DNA of 56,867 bases from Butyrivibrio sp. Lineage in GTDB: Bacteria > Bacillota > Clostridia > Lachnospirales > Lachnospiraceae. The stretch's first letter is position 1. The number at the start of each line of letters is the position of its first letter. This document shows positions 25,784 through 35,184 of the stretch, piece by piece. The notes under the pieces were generated by a model. The model ran no database searches and was not told the DNA's origin. It was given only the letters and a program-made list of their open reading frames with translations. Location: NCBI GenBank assembly GCA_017446685.1, contig JAFSQI010000114.1, positions 1 through 56,867 of the forward strand, given 5' to 3'. The translations under genes and the position numbers were made by a program.

Positions 25784-28700
25784 CTATCTTCCTAAAATCT
25801 CTCTGACTTTTTCAACCGAAGGTGTTATGTATTCTTTCAATACATTCCCCTCGCTATCTATATATCCGAATTCCTCAAGCTTACGCTCAGTTTCTCTCTT
25901 GACTGTCTTAACTGCTTCATCGATTCTCGATCTGACAGAATCACCGTTTACAACTATGTCATTAAAAGCGTTACTGGTTTCACGCTCCATCATATATCCA
26001 CCAAGAAGTCTTGGTGCTTCAAGCATGTACTTTGCCTGCTCGATGATGATTTCTTTATCATCTGTAGGATATGGAAGAGCAGAGAATGCTTCGAGGTTTG
26101 CAGTTGGCCAGATGTATTCATCTCCGTACAGAATCTGAAGTCTTTGTCCAAACTCTGCCTGTACTTCAGCAGTTGACCACCAGTCCATAAATTCCCATGC
26201 CTGCTGTTCTCTTTCTTCATTGGAGTGGAACATTACAGTGCTCTCTGCGCCGCCTGCTGTGTACCTAAGGATTTCTCCTGTTTCTTCATCCTCAACACCC
26301 GGAATCAGTGAAATGTCCCATGAGTTTGCGATTTCCGGTGCCGCATTAAGTATCAGGTTGTAAGCATTGAAATCTGCAATTCCAATCGGAAGATCTCCGT
26401 TTCTAAAGTGCTGATAGAAGTTCGGTACATCTACCGGAAGGTTATAAAGAGTAAATAGCTCTGTAAGCTGTGTAAAGCCTTCGACTGTTTCTTCAGAATC
26501 AAGTTCTATATCAAGCGCTGTATCTCCATACAGTTCACCGCCATTTTGATAAATTAACGGTGTTGTTCCGTGATAGTTTCTCATTGCAAGCATTGAGGCT
26601 GTAGGATAATAAACATTTAGTCCTCTCATCTGGAGATCTGTCAGCATTCCTACAAGTTCATCCATGGTATCGGGTATTTCAAGTCCGAGTTTTTCAAGGA
26701 TGTCACTTCTGTAAAACAAAACATAGAAGTTCATGGTTTCCGGAAGAGAGTATAATCCGTCATCCACTACAGAAGGAACAAGAAGGCCTTCGCTGTATCT
26801 TCCGAAAACTTCTTTATAGTTGTCGAACTGAGTAAGATCTACAAGAGCTCCTCTTATCGCCAGATCAAACGGAATTGAATAATTTATTCCTGTTGCAATA
26901 TCAGGTGTATCTCCTGACGCATTTGAAAGAATCAGTTTCTGAGCGTCTGTCATAAGACAGAGATCTACTTCAATTCCTGTTTGCGGAGTAAACTGTTCGT
27001 CTATCATTTTCTGCATGATTTCAACATACTGTCTCGGTCTGTTTACCCACACCTGTATGTGTTCTTCATTTGTATTACTTGCAGAATATGACTGTCCAAA
27101 GAAAGAATTTATAAATCTTGAAATATTCATTCCTATTGATGAAAAGAATGATAATCCCTTAGGAAGCTTTGCTCCTGACTGATAAATATAAATTCTGTCT
27201 ATTGAAAGATTATTGTTTCCTATAATATCTACAAAGTTGGCAATCTGTGTATTGATTGAGTTTACGCTGGTTGAAAGTTCATCAACTCTGTATACCAGCT
27301 CATCAGGTTCTTCAGCCAGGCTCTCAAGCTGATCTGCCGCAATAAGCAGATATGAAAATGCTGCAACATCATCTGCACTCTTCGCATCAACATAAACAGT
27401 TGCCTTTTCTGCAAGCTCCCTGAGTTCACTTATCCAGGTATTTAATCTTTCCTCAAGATCAGGGATATATCTTGTAAGCTTTAAGTCTCTGTACTTATCT
27501 TTATTGGTTCCTGCAACTTTTGTAACATCCAGTGAAAGATCTGAAATACCACTCATGATCTCATCCACTTTTTCAACCGCATATCTTATCTCATCCTGAA
27601 CTATCATCAGAGAAATGGTATGTGTTCCGGCTTCAAGATATACACTTAGCGCATTACCATCATCATCTGAAAAAGTCTTTGTAGTAAAATCTGTGGAAGC
27701 TTCTATGCTATAACTTTCAAACGCTGTATTTGGAACTTTACCGTCAATGCTGATGTCTGCAAAAACGGGGAAATCATTTTTTTCTGATTGTCTGTAATTC
27801 ATAGCCAGGTTGTAATAACCTGCTGTCTTAACCTCAAATGAGTATGTAACTTTTTGTCCTGCTGTATCAAAAGATTCTTCATCTATTATGTTAAGAACCT
27901 TTTCTTTTGCTGAGAGGGGGCTGAGTGCACTGTCATATTCATATGCAGCATGAATTGAAGAATCATTTCTCTCAGCGAAATTCTCCGCTTCAATTGTAAT
28001 TAGTTCTGAACCTTCTGCTTTTTCCGATCCTGAATAATCTTCAGTACTCTGCGGCGAGGTCAGTGTCAGATTTCCTAAAAGAAGCGTTCCCTCTTTTACC
28101 TTGATTCCAAACTCATGCTCACCTGCTGTAAGTTCCAGCTTAAGCGGTGTTGAGTATCTATAACTGGCATCTCCAAGATATTTACTTTCCCATCTCATGA
28201 GCTTATCCGGAAGTGATACAATTTCATTGCCATATCTGTCTACATCTGCATCTTCTTCCTGAACCCAGGTAGTCTCAAAGCTAAGGCTTCTGGCTTCATA
28301 AAACGGATATTCACCATCGACAGTAAACGCAAGCTCTATAGGGAGAATTGATTCATCATAGGATAAATAATCGAATGATAACCAATAAAGACCATCTTCT
28401 GGTACTTCTACACTAAGTGTCAGCTCATCTCCGTGCGCAATATCTGCAACTTTACTTCCATATTCGTGGTTATCACTTGTGAGATAGTCTCTTCCGGTTT
28501 TTAAGTCTTTTTCGACGTTGATCACAACATCACTGCCCGTATAATCAGTTTTGGTATAGCCCTCGCTTATATGCGTATAGTTGGTCGAAAGTCTCTCAGT
28601 ACTTGTAACTTCATCAGTTACAAGTACTTCAATCTCTTCATCGCTTAGCTCATTGGCTGCATCTTCGATACTCTCTTTTTGAGCATCAGCCTCCTCATTA

Positions 28701-28843
28701 AGTGATAAGGATTCTGATGCGCTATCGGATGCACTGTCTGTTGCATAAGCTGTCAATGCTCCGCTAAAAGATCCAAAGCACAGACATGCACAAAGGCTAA
28801 TCCCCAGTACTTTTTGCAGTTTCTTTATGTTACCTGTGATCAT
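25784..28843 (-). CDS. Giant sugar-binding protein: two beta-sandwich domains fused to an ABC binding domain
   Basis: The protein is 1019 residues, about twice the usual length. It has a signal peptide (cut likely after TAYA, about residue 34; no clear lipobox) and an acidic linker (about 37-95). Two carbohydrate-binding-module-like beta-sandwiches follow (about 96-265 and 282-425; the second begins ITIEAENFAERND, as CBM6/35-type domains do). A helical, coiled-coil-like spacer (about 425-560) leads to a family 1 solute-binding domain (about 595-960). It lies between the GH51 gene and two permease genes in one transcript. The fused modules may dock the binding domain to polymer or to the neighbouring propeller protein. 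Binding specificity is inferred only from the arabinofuranosidases. Confidence 0.88.
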   Translation of the reverse strand: MITGNIKKLQKVLGISLCACLCFGSFSGALTAYATDSASDSASESLSLNEEADAQKESIEDAANELSDEEIEVLVTDEVTSTERLSTNYTHISEGYTKTDYTGSDVVINVEKDLKTGRDYLTSDNHEYGSKVADIAHGDELTLSVEVPEDGLYWLSFDYLSYDESILPIELAFTVDGEYPFYEARSLSFETTWVQEEDADVDRYGNEIVSLPDKLMRWESKYLGDASYRYSTPLKLELTAGEHEFGIKVKEGTLLLGNLTLTSPQSTEDYSGSEKAEGSELITIEAENFAERNDSSIHAAYEYDSALSPLSAKEKVLNIIDEESFDTAGQKVTYSFEVKTAGYYNLAMNYRQSEKNDFPVFADISIDGKVPNTAFESYSIEASTDFTTKTFSDDDGNALSVYLEAGTHTISLMIVQDEIRYAVEKVDEIMSGISDLSLDVTKVAGTNKDKYRDLKLTRYIPDLEERLNTWISELRELAEKATVYVDAKSADDVAAFSYLLIAADQLESLAEEPDELVYRVDELSTSVNSINTQIANFVDIIGNNNLSIDRIYIYQSGAKLPKGLSFFSSIGMNISRFINSFFGQSYSASNTNEEHIQVWVNRPRQYVEIMQKMIDEQFTPQTGIEVDLCLMTDAQKLILSNASGDTPDIATGINYSIPFDLAIRGALVDLTQFDNYKEVFGRYSEGLLVPSVVDDGLYSLPETMNFYVLFYRSDILEKLGLEIPDTMDELVGMLTDLQMRGLNVYYPTASMLAMRNYHGTTPLIYQNGGELYGDTALDIELDSEETVEGFTQLTELFTLYNLPVDVPNFYQHFRNGDLPIGIADFNAYNLILNAAPEIANSWDISLIPGVEDEETGEILRYTAGGAESTVMFHSNEEREQQAWEFMDWWSTAEVQAEFGQRLQILYGDEYIWPTANLEAFSALPYPTDDKEIIIEQAKYMLEAPRLLGGYMMERETSNAFNDIVVNGDSVRSRIDEAVKTVKRETERKLEEFGYIDSEGNVLKEYITPSVEKVREILGR

Positions 28844-28920
28844 ACTCTAGTCACTCCTGAATCACTCTCTCAATAAATGCTGACATATTCGCATTTACGA
28901 TATGAACAATAACTTTTTCC

Positions 28921-30426
28921 TTAAATATCAAATGCAAGATGTATTACACTGCTGGCAGGAATTGATAAAGAAGCTTCTCCTTCTTCTCCAAGCTTTACTT
29001 CATCAAATTTTCTTAATACTACGTTTTCGGGCTCATCGAAGGTATTGTGAAGGTGCATCTCACCACCTACGATTTCTCCTGTAACACCCTTTAACTGTGT
29101 ATCTGCAACTAAAATTTCAATATCATAATTTTCTTCGCAGGAAAGGTTAGTAATTGTCGCATGAATCTTTCCATCTGTTCCAATTGAAACTGACTCGGTA
29201 AGGTTTGGTACCATGTATTCGTCAACAAGTCCAATCTTCTTTGTCTCAATGTAGCTGTCAAGAAGCTCTGCATCCTGATGATATTTGTACATATTGAAAA
29301 CATGATAGGTAGGAGTTTTTATCATCCTCTCGCCATCTGTAAGGATAACTGCCTGAAGTACATTTATCATCTGTGCAATGTTTGCCATCTTTACTCTGTC
29401 ACAGTGCTTGTTGAAGATATTGAGATTTATTCCTGCTACGAGAGCGTCTCTTATTGTATTCTGCTGATATAGGAATCCAGGATTTGTTCCCGGTTCACAG
29501 TCATACCAGGTTCCCCATTCATCCACGATAATTCCGACTTTATGTTCTTTATCGTACTTGTCCATGATTGCCTGATGCTTTGTAATAAGCTCTTCCATGT
29601 AAAGAGTCTTAGAAAGCGTCTGATACCACATCTTCTCATCAAAATCCAGTGCACTTCCTTTGTGCTCCCATCCGCCCGGATGAGTGTAATAATGTAGTGA
29701 AAGGCCATCCATAAAACCATGCATCCAGGGTGCCTGTGCAAAGGTTGTTCCCATTACACCTTCAGTCCAGTTGTAGTCATCTACATTTGCTCCGCAGGCA
29801 ACTTTAAAAAGATGTTCTCCCTGCTTGTAGTCTCTTACATATGTCTGATATCTGCGATAGAGTCCTGCATAGTATTCCGGTGGCATATTTCCGCCGCATC
29901 CCCAGTTTTCATTTCCTACTCCAAAATAATCAACTTTCCATGGGCTCTTATGTCCGTTCTTTTCTCTTAGATCAGCCATAGGAGATACTCCGTCGAATGT
30001 CATATATTCAACCCACTCCTGCATCTCCTGAACTGTACCGCTTCCTACATTTCCGTTAACATAATTTTTGCATCCAAGCTGGTCACAAAGTTCCATGAAT
30101 TCATGTGTTCCAAAGCTATTGTCCTCAACGACTCCGCCCCAGTGAGTATTGATCATCTTTTTGCGATTTTCCTTTGGTCCGATACCATCCTTCCAATGGT
30201 ACTCATCAGCAAAACATCCTCCGGGCCAACGAAGAACCGGAACTTTCAATTCCTTAAGTGCCTCAACAACATCCTTTCTCATTCCGTTGACATTGTCGAT
30301 ATTGTCACCTTCTTTTACATATAATCCTTCATAGATTCCTCTTCCAAGATGTTCAGAAAAATGTCCCTGTATTTCCGGATTGATATGTCCCTTATGAATT
30401 CTGGGATTTATACACAGCTTGAACAT
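28921..30426 (-). CDS. abfA: GH51 alpha-L-arabinofuranosidase
   Basis: The 501-residue enzyme removes terminal arabinofuranosyl groups from arabinan or arabinoxylan oligosaccharides. Catalytic residues are visible: acid/base E173 in GNENWGCGG and nucleophile E303 in [24 protein letters not shown] is also typical of the family. The C-terminal part (about 385-501) is the beta-sandwich. No signal peptide is present, so it is cytoplasmic. It is the first gene of the importer operon, with AAAAGGAG ahead of its ATG. A promoter and palindrome lie 70-120 nt upstream. No terminator is seen in the 77 nt before the giant binding-protein gene. Confidence 0.95.
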   Translation of the reverse strand: MFKLCINPRIHKGHINPEIQGHFSEHLGRGIYEGLYVKEGDNIDNVNGMRKDVVEALKELKVPVLRWPGGCFADEYHWKDGIGPKENRKKMINTHWGGVVEDNSFGTHEFMELCDQLGCKNYVNGNVGSGTVQEMQEWVEYMTFDGVSPMADLREKNGHKSPWKVDYFGVGNENWGCGGNMPPEYYAGLYRRYQTYVRDYKQGEHLFKVACGANVDDYNWTEGVMGTTFAQAPWMHGFMDGLSLHYYTHPGGWEHKGSALDFDEKMWYQTLSKTLYMEELITKHQAIMDKYDKEHKVGIIVDEWGTWYDCEPGTNPGFLYQQNTIRDALVAGINLNIFNKHCDRVKMANIAQMINVLQAVILTDGERMIKTPTYHVFNMYKYHQDAELLDSYIETKKIGLVDEYMVPNLTESVSIGTDGKIHATITNLSCEENYDIEILVADTQLKGVTGEIVGGEMHLHNTFDEPENVVLRKFDEVKLGEEGEASLSIPASSVIHLAFDI

Positions 30427-30493
30427 TGTTTTCTCCTTTTATTTTAATTGTTGCTTTAATATTTTAGTTTTATCAAAATTAAATGTTGAAACT

Positions 30494-30548
30494 AGAATAC
30501 TATAATTTTTTCTAAACTTCAACTCTTTAAGACGTAATATTTAACGTC
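30494..30548 (-). promoter_or_regulatory. Promoter and operator-like palindrome of the arabinoside operon
   Basis: On the minus strand -35 TTGAAG (30522-30517) and -10 TATTCT (30499-30494) are 17 bp apart. Immediately upstream is a palindrome, GACGTTAAATATTACGTC (30548-30531), with 5-bp perfect outer arms. This position suits an activator. The leader to the GH51 ATG is about 60 nt. The regulator is not identified. Confidence 0.6.
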
Positions 30549-30553
30549 AAAAT

Positions 30554-30592
30554 ATAAAAAAATTGGACAGATTTTTATGCAATCTGTCCAAT
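30554..30592 (-). terminator. Terminator after the hybrid histidine kinase gene
   Basis: An 11-bp perfect stem ATTGGACAGAT/ATCTGTCCAAT (30592-30582 and 30572-30562) is followed on the minus strand by seven T residues. It separates the two-component genes from the GH51 operon. The rest of 30593-30710 shows no gene. Confidence 0.85.
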
Positions 30593-30710
30593 TATATATC
30601 CAAAATATTTAATCACCTCAAAATACATTCGGCATTGTTTATATATTGTCAATGTTTAACGTTTTACTCTATTACTTTAATTAGAGTTAAAAAATATTTA
30701 AATAAATATA

Positions 30711-33644
30711 TCACAGCATCTCTATCAATTGTTGTGTGTCAACTGCTGCCATAAGTTCTTTTACTTTCATATATTTTTCTTGATATTCATCAGGAATACT
30801 ATATCCGTCAAGCATATTCACAAGTTCATTAGCAGAATCATAATCAAATGCCTGCAATAGTTCTTTTATATTTCCAAATGCTTCCTCAAGCTCTCCAAGC
30901 TGAATTTCAGGTTTTTTTTCATCAGAATTTTTTTCACATACACATGAAAGCTTTTCTTTATAGCTCCTGTACAATTCAAGAAGATCAGGTGTTTTTTCTT
31001 TGATTTCTGATATTTCTTCCTTATCTCCACATTTTTCAAGATATGCTGCCTGTTTTGAAAGCTCCATTGCGCCAATTATTCTGGCTGAACTTTTTAGCGC
31101 ATGAACGGCAACGGTGTAGTTTCTGTAATCTTTTTCTTTTTCAAAGCGTTCTATATCATCAGCTTTCGAATCAATGTTATTATAAAACTCTTTAACTATA
31201 TCTTCAAAAAATTCCTTTCCACCGCAGTTCTTTTCTGCTTCTTCAAGATTAATTCCGGGTATTTCCATAGTTTTAACACGTTCAGCATCAGATGTCTTAT
31301 CTTCTGTTATGTCGCCTTCTGCATCAACAACCTTCTCTTTGGGAAGATATTTCTTCAACATATCTTCAAGAACACCTCCATCGACAGGTTTAGAAAGATA
31401 GTCATCAAATCCTGCAGCAAGGTATTCTTCTCTGGCATTTGCACCTGCATTTGCGGTAAGCGCAATCACGGGAATACCAACATTGAGATTTCCTTCAAGA
31501 TCTTTCATAGCTTCAAGGGTTTCTATTCCGTCCATCTCAGGCATCCTGTGATCGATAAAGATAGCATCATATTTTTTCTTTACTACTTTTTCAAGAGTCT
31601 CTTTTCCACTTTCTGCGGTATCCACATGTACAAGTATCTTTTTTAACAATCCTTTTATAACCATCAGATTCATTGCAGTATCATCAACTACAAGTATTTC
31701 TGCATCCGGCGCTCTGAACTTTTCATGATACCTCTTAAGACTCTTTAAGTATTCTCTGTACTTTTGTTTGAAATCGCCAAGTTCTTCCCAGGAAACCACC
31801 TGCTGTTTCACTTCAAATGAAAAGTCAGACCCCTCGCCATAGACACTTTTTACCACAAGTTTAGTATCCATCATGGCAAGAAGTTTCTTTACGATACTCA
31901 TTCCAAGTCCGGTTCCTTCAACACTCCTGTTTCGAATCTCTTCAATTCTTTCAAAAGGTGAAAAGAGCTTTCCAAGGTCTTCTTCCTTTATTCCTATTCC
32001 GGTATCAACAACCTGAAAACGCAGCAAAATATTCAGATCATCCACTTTGGAATAGCTGACATTCATTGTAATTGAACCTTTTTCAGTATATTTCACTGCA
32101 TTAGACAGTACATTTGTAACGCACTGTTTTATTCTGACTTCATCACCAATAAGTGATGTCGGAAGTTTTTTATCCACATTAACTTCAAGCTCAAGTCCTT
32201 TATCCTGAGCCTTGGCGGATACCATATTTATAAGGTCATTAATCATCGAGCCTATATGATACTGAACCGGAAGTATATCCATTTTCCCGGCTTCTATCTT
32301 GGAGAAGTCGAGAATGTCATTGATAATGCTAAGAAGTGAACTACCTGCATTTTTTACATTGTTGGCATATTCCAGAATCTGTTCATCCTCAGATTCTCTA
32401 AGTATCATTTCATTCATACCAAGTACTGCATTTATAGGTGTTCTTATCTCATGTGACATATTTGACAAAAAGCTTGACTTTGCCTCAGAAGCCTTCTGCG
32501 CAACCTCCAGCTCTTTTTCCAGCTCCTGTTCTTCCTTAATACGTTTGATATACTCCTCAATTGAATGGACTGTGGTTTTCATTGATTCATGCACAACCTG
32601 AATCTCGTCACGGCTTTGCACACGAAACTTATCAATCTTATGGCCTACCTCCATTCGTTTGTCATCATCAGCATTGGCAAATTCATACATAAAATCCGAT
32701 AGCATCCCCAGTGGCATTCCGATATGCATTTTTGAATAATAATTTGCAAACGCCGCCAAAGGGACTCCGATACAAAGCATCATCAAAATCATCTTTATGT
32801 CAAAGCCAACTGCTGAAGCATTAAACCGATAATCCATTCTTTCAAGATGATTTATCATCTCATCTTTTGTCATTTCAACATTTTCTTCTGCTTCAAATTC
32901 CGCATCATTTATCGAGGTTGTCATCATATTTTTTATATCCGGAAAAAGAACCACCATAAAAATTGATACAAAAATGGATAGAATAAGCTCAACGCCAATA
33001 ATTATCGCAGTTATTTTTACGCTTACTCTTGTCTTTCTTAAGTTCCTTTTTATCTCCTGGTCTACCTGAAAAGCCTTGGTATATCCTATTCCAAGCGGAA
33101 ATACCATCTTAACTATATCCGGGGTCTTTACATATAAAAAATGAATGAAAAAAGCTATTGCAAAAATACCAATTGCATCCCTTGATATATATACACCATA
33201 TTGCCAAATGTTGGAAAAAGTATATTCATTGGTGGAAATAACTGTAAAACAAGCAAATTCCACAAAAGAAGTCATAAGAAGAGTATAGAGTGCAGCAAGA
33301 ATTGTTTTCTTTTTATCCATGAACCAGAAGTACTGGGAAAATAGCGAAAAGCAAAGAGTCGCTACAAGATAAATTGCCATTCCGTAGGCTGAATTCATAT
33401 CAAATATTAGTGCGATAACAAAACAACAAAGAAAGTTTCCCATCGCAAATACATAACCATAGAGTGCGCCGGCAAGAAGAAAAGGAATCAAAAAAAAGGT
33501 CAAATAAACATACCCATCTTTTGTAACCGACATGTTTTCATGATGAAGTGAAGCATAAGTACACGCCCGAACCAATATCAGATAGATTAGAACGCTGCAT
33601 GTGTTTATTAATAGCTTAACCTTCTTATTCTGCGTTTTTTCCAT
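30711..33644 (-). CDS. Hybrid histidine kinase with receiver and HPt domains
   Basis: A 977-residue membrane kinase. It has about six N-terminal membrane segments (1-190), another pair flanking a short extracellular loop (about 210-300), a HAMP-like/coiled-coil stretch (310-385), a HisKA domain with H398 (NMSHEIRTP), and an HATPase domain with DTGIGI and GTGLGMSI. A receiver with D698 (IFIDHRMPEMDG) follows, then an HPt domain with H848 (AVHALKSSAR) and a helical tail of about 75 residues. All phosphorelay residues are present. The start at 33644 is chosen because GGAGG precedes it, whereas the ATG at 33662 has no site. It lies 33 nt after the LytTR regulator gene, probably its output partner. 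Confidence 0.92.
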   Translation of the reverse strand: MEKTQNKKVKLLINTCSVLIYLILVRACTYASLHHENMSVTKDGYVYLTFFLIPFLLAGALYGYVFAMGNFLCCFVIALIFDMNSAYGMAIYLVATLCFSLFSQYFWFMDKKKTILAALYTLLMTSFVEFACFTVISTNEYTFSNIWQYGVYISRDAIGIFAIAFFIHFLYVKTPDIVKMVFPLGIGYTKAFQVDQEIKRNLRKTRVSVKITAIIIGVELILSIFVSIFMVVLFPDIKNMMTTSINDAEFEAEENVEMTKDEMINHLERMDYRFNASAVGFDIKMILMMLCIGVPLAAFANYYSKMHIGMPLGMLSDFMYEFANADDDKRMEVGHKIDKFRVQSRDEIQVVHESMKTTVHSIEEYIKRIKEEQELEKELEVAQKASEAKSSFLSNMSHEIRTPINAVLGMNEMILRESEDEQILEYANNVKNAGSSLLSIINDILDFSKIEAGKMDILPVQYHIGSMINDLINMVSAKAQDKGLELEVNVDKKLPTSLIGDEVRIKQCVTNVLSNAVKYTEKGSITMNVSYSKVDDLNILLRFQVVDTGIGIKEEDLGKLFSPFERIEEIRNRSVEGTGLGMSIVKKLLAMMDTKLVVKSVYGEGSDFSFEVKQQVVSWEELGDFKQKYREYLKSLKRYHEKFRAPDAEILVVDDTAMNLMVIKGLLKKILVHVDTAESGKETLEKVVKKKYDAIFIDHRMPEMDGIETLEAMKDLEGNLNVGIPVIALTANAGANAREEYLAAGFDDYLSKPVDGGVLEDMLKKYLPKEKVVDAEGDITEDKTSDAERVKTMEIPGINLEEAEKNCGGKEFFEDIVKEFYNNIDSKADDIERFEKEKDYRNYTVAVHALKSSARIIGAMELSKQAAYLEKCGDKEEISEIKEKTPDLLELYRSYKEKLSCVCEKNSDEKKPEIQLGELEEAFGNIKELLQAFDYDSANELVNMLDGYSIPDEYQEKYMKVKELMAAVDTQQLIEML

Positions 33645-33677
33645 GTGAATTACAGCCTCCATAATCAGACAGCAGCA

Positions 33678-34376
33678 CTAAAAAGTATATTTCACCATTA
33701 AATCGCTAACAACCCTATATGTACCCCTGGGGACAGAAAATTCCGTACCATTCTCCATAACAAGCAGATCTTTTGATATTCTAAGCACCTTTTTAAGATT
33801 AATAAGAGTTTTCATACCGAGAGAATAAAAATATTCACATCCTATTTCATCCGTCAGAGCCTGCATGGTACTTCTGACAAAATAGCTCTTTTCAGGTGTT
33901 ACAATTCTCTTGTAATGATCTTCAGACTCAATATATAAGATATTATCCACATTTATTTTCGAAACTTCGCCGCTTTCCTTTACTGTGAGAAAGTGTATTT
34001 TTTCCTCACTACATACTCTGTCCATCGCATCGAAAAAGTCTTCTTCAAAAATAGGTTTTTCCAGATAATGAACCGCATGAATACGAAAGGCCTCTTTATA
34101 AAATGCGTTAGAGGATGTCATGAAAATAATCTTTCCACTTTTATCCTTTTTCCTGATAGCTTCGGCAATTTCAATTCCATTCATGCTATCAACGTAAATA
34201 TCGAGAAAATATATATCATAAGCACTGTTTTCTATAGCTCCCAAAAGTTCAAGTGATGAGTAAAAAACATCTGCTTTGATATTTATCGCAGGATGCATGC
34301 GTTTGTATTTTTCTATGAGTTCCGCTGCTTCCGAAGCAGAACTCTTTTCATCGTCACAAATTGCAATCTGATACAT
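33678..34376 (-). CDS. LytTR family response regulator
   Basis: A 232-residue regulator. An N-terminal receiver (about 1-120) carries the acidic pair D8-D9, phosphoacceptor D59 (YFLDIYVDSMNG), and the switch region MTSS with the lysine in EKPI. A C-terminal LytTR DNA-binding domain (about 130-230) contains ILYIESEDHYKRIV and the FYSLGMKTLINLKKVLRI stretch. It precedes the hybrid kinase in one transcript. Targets are not shown; the GH51 operon lies directly downstream of the pair. Confidence 0.94.
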   Translation of the reverse strand: MYQIAICDDEKSSASEAAELIEKYKRMHPAINIKADVFYSSLELLGAIENSAYDIYFLDIYVDSMNGIEIAEAIRKKDKSGKIIFMTSSNAFYKEAFRIHAVHYLEKPIFEEDFFDAMDRVCSEEKIHFLTVKESGEVSKINVDNILYIESEDHYKRIVTPEKSYFVRSTMQALTDEIGCEYFYSLGMKTLINLKKVLRISKDLLVMENGTEFSVPRGTYRVVSDLMVKYTF

Positions 34377-34441
34377 TATGCCCCCAACAATACATTCATT
34401 TTTTATAGTATCGGTTCTTTAGCCCAAAATATTTAACCTGT

Positions 34442-35101
34442 TTATTTCCACATTCCACTTACAAAATACATAAGTGCAGACCATGTATATACAGAATAGA
34501 AATGACCATGCTCGTCTACTCCGCTTTTAAGGATTTCTTTTGCCTCATTTTCAGAAACCAATGAAAAGCCGTCAAAGCATTCCTGTCCAAGAGCCCCTGT
34601 CTGCGTAAGTTCATTCAGATTATCAAGCTTAAGAACTACAAGAACAAGAGCATTACTCTCATCTGTCATTCCCGGTGTGCTGAAAAGAAGCGGATTTATC
34701 ACTTCAACTCTGTCTCTTGACAAATCAACAGTAATTCCGGTTTCCTCATGAATTTCTCTTATTGCCGTAGTTTTTGCCGGCTCATTTTCATTTGCATCTT
34801 CAGGGTCCATAAGCCCTGCCGGAACGCTCAAAAGAAATCTTCCTGTCGGATATCTGTATTCATAACTCAAAAGAAGCTGAGGCTCTTTTCCGGGAAGCTC
34901 AACAACAACAACGCAGCTTACAGCATCAGGAAGCATCGTTTTAAATTCATCTTCACTTTTTGATGCCACCAGGTTATCAAGGCTTCTTCTTGAAGCATCA
35001 AAATAATGCGCTCCTTCTTTATAATGAAGATCATAAAGCCTTATAAACTTCTTGTCCAAAACTGTTTCTACATTTTCTTTTTTTATGTTATAGCCCTGCA
35101 T
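34442..35101 (-). CDS. NUDIX hydrolase (ADP-ribose pyrophosphatase-like)
   Basis: A 219-residue cytoplasmic hydrolase of nucleoside diphosphates linked to another group. The Nudix box is present as E-x7-REIHEETGI (about 108-124). The usual G-x5-E spacing is lengthened by about five residues (GLMDPEDANENE). SVPAGLMDPED resembles ADP-ribose pyrophosphatases. The ATG follows AAGGAGAG. It is divergent from the FRG-domain gene. The substrate cannot be fixed from sequence. Confidence 0.87.
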   Translation of the reverse strand: MQGYNIKKENVETVLDKKFIRLYDLHYKEGAHYFDASRRSLDNLVASKSEDEFKTMLPDAVSCVVVVELPGKEPQLLLSYEYRYPTGRFLLSVPAGLMDPEDANENEPAKTTAIREIHEETGITVDLSRDRVEVINPLLFSTPGMTDESNALVLVVLKLDNLNELTQTGALGQECFDGFSLVSENEAKEILKSGVDEHGHFYSVYTWSALMYFVSGMWK

Positions 35102-35153
35102 AAACGATATCTCTCCTTAAAAAATATTGATTACACTTATTCTATCAGATTTT

Positions 35154-35161
35154 GCTATACT
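35154..35161 (+). promoter_or_regulatory. Extended -10 promoter of the FRG-domain gene
   Basis: TTGCTATACT contains a -10 TATACT (35156-35161) with an extended TG just upstream and no good -35 at 17 bp. It would give a leader of about 17 nt that carries the AAGGAGAG ribosome site at 35169-35176. Confidence 0.45.
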
Positions 35162-35184
35162 AAGGTATAAGGAGAGTTACTGTA

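Noticed and set aside
30562-30592. Inverted repeat considered as insertion-sequence ends
   Set aside because: The 11-bp arms are only 9 bases apart and followed by a T run, so it is a terminator.
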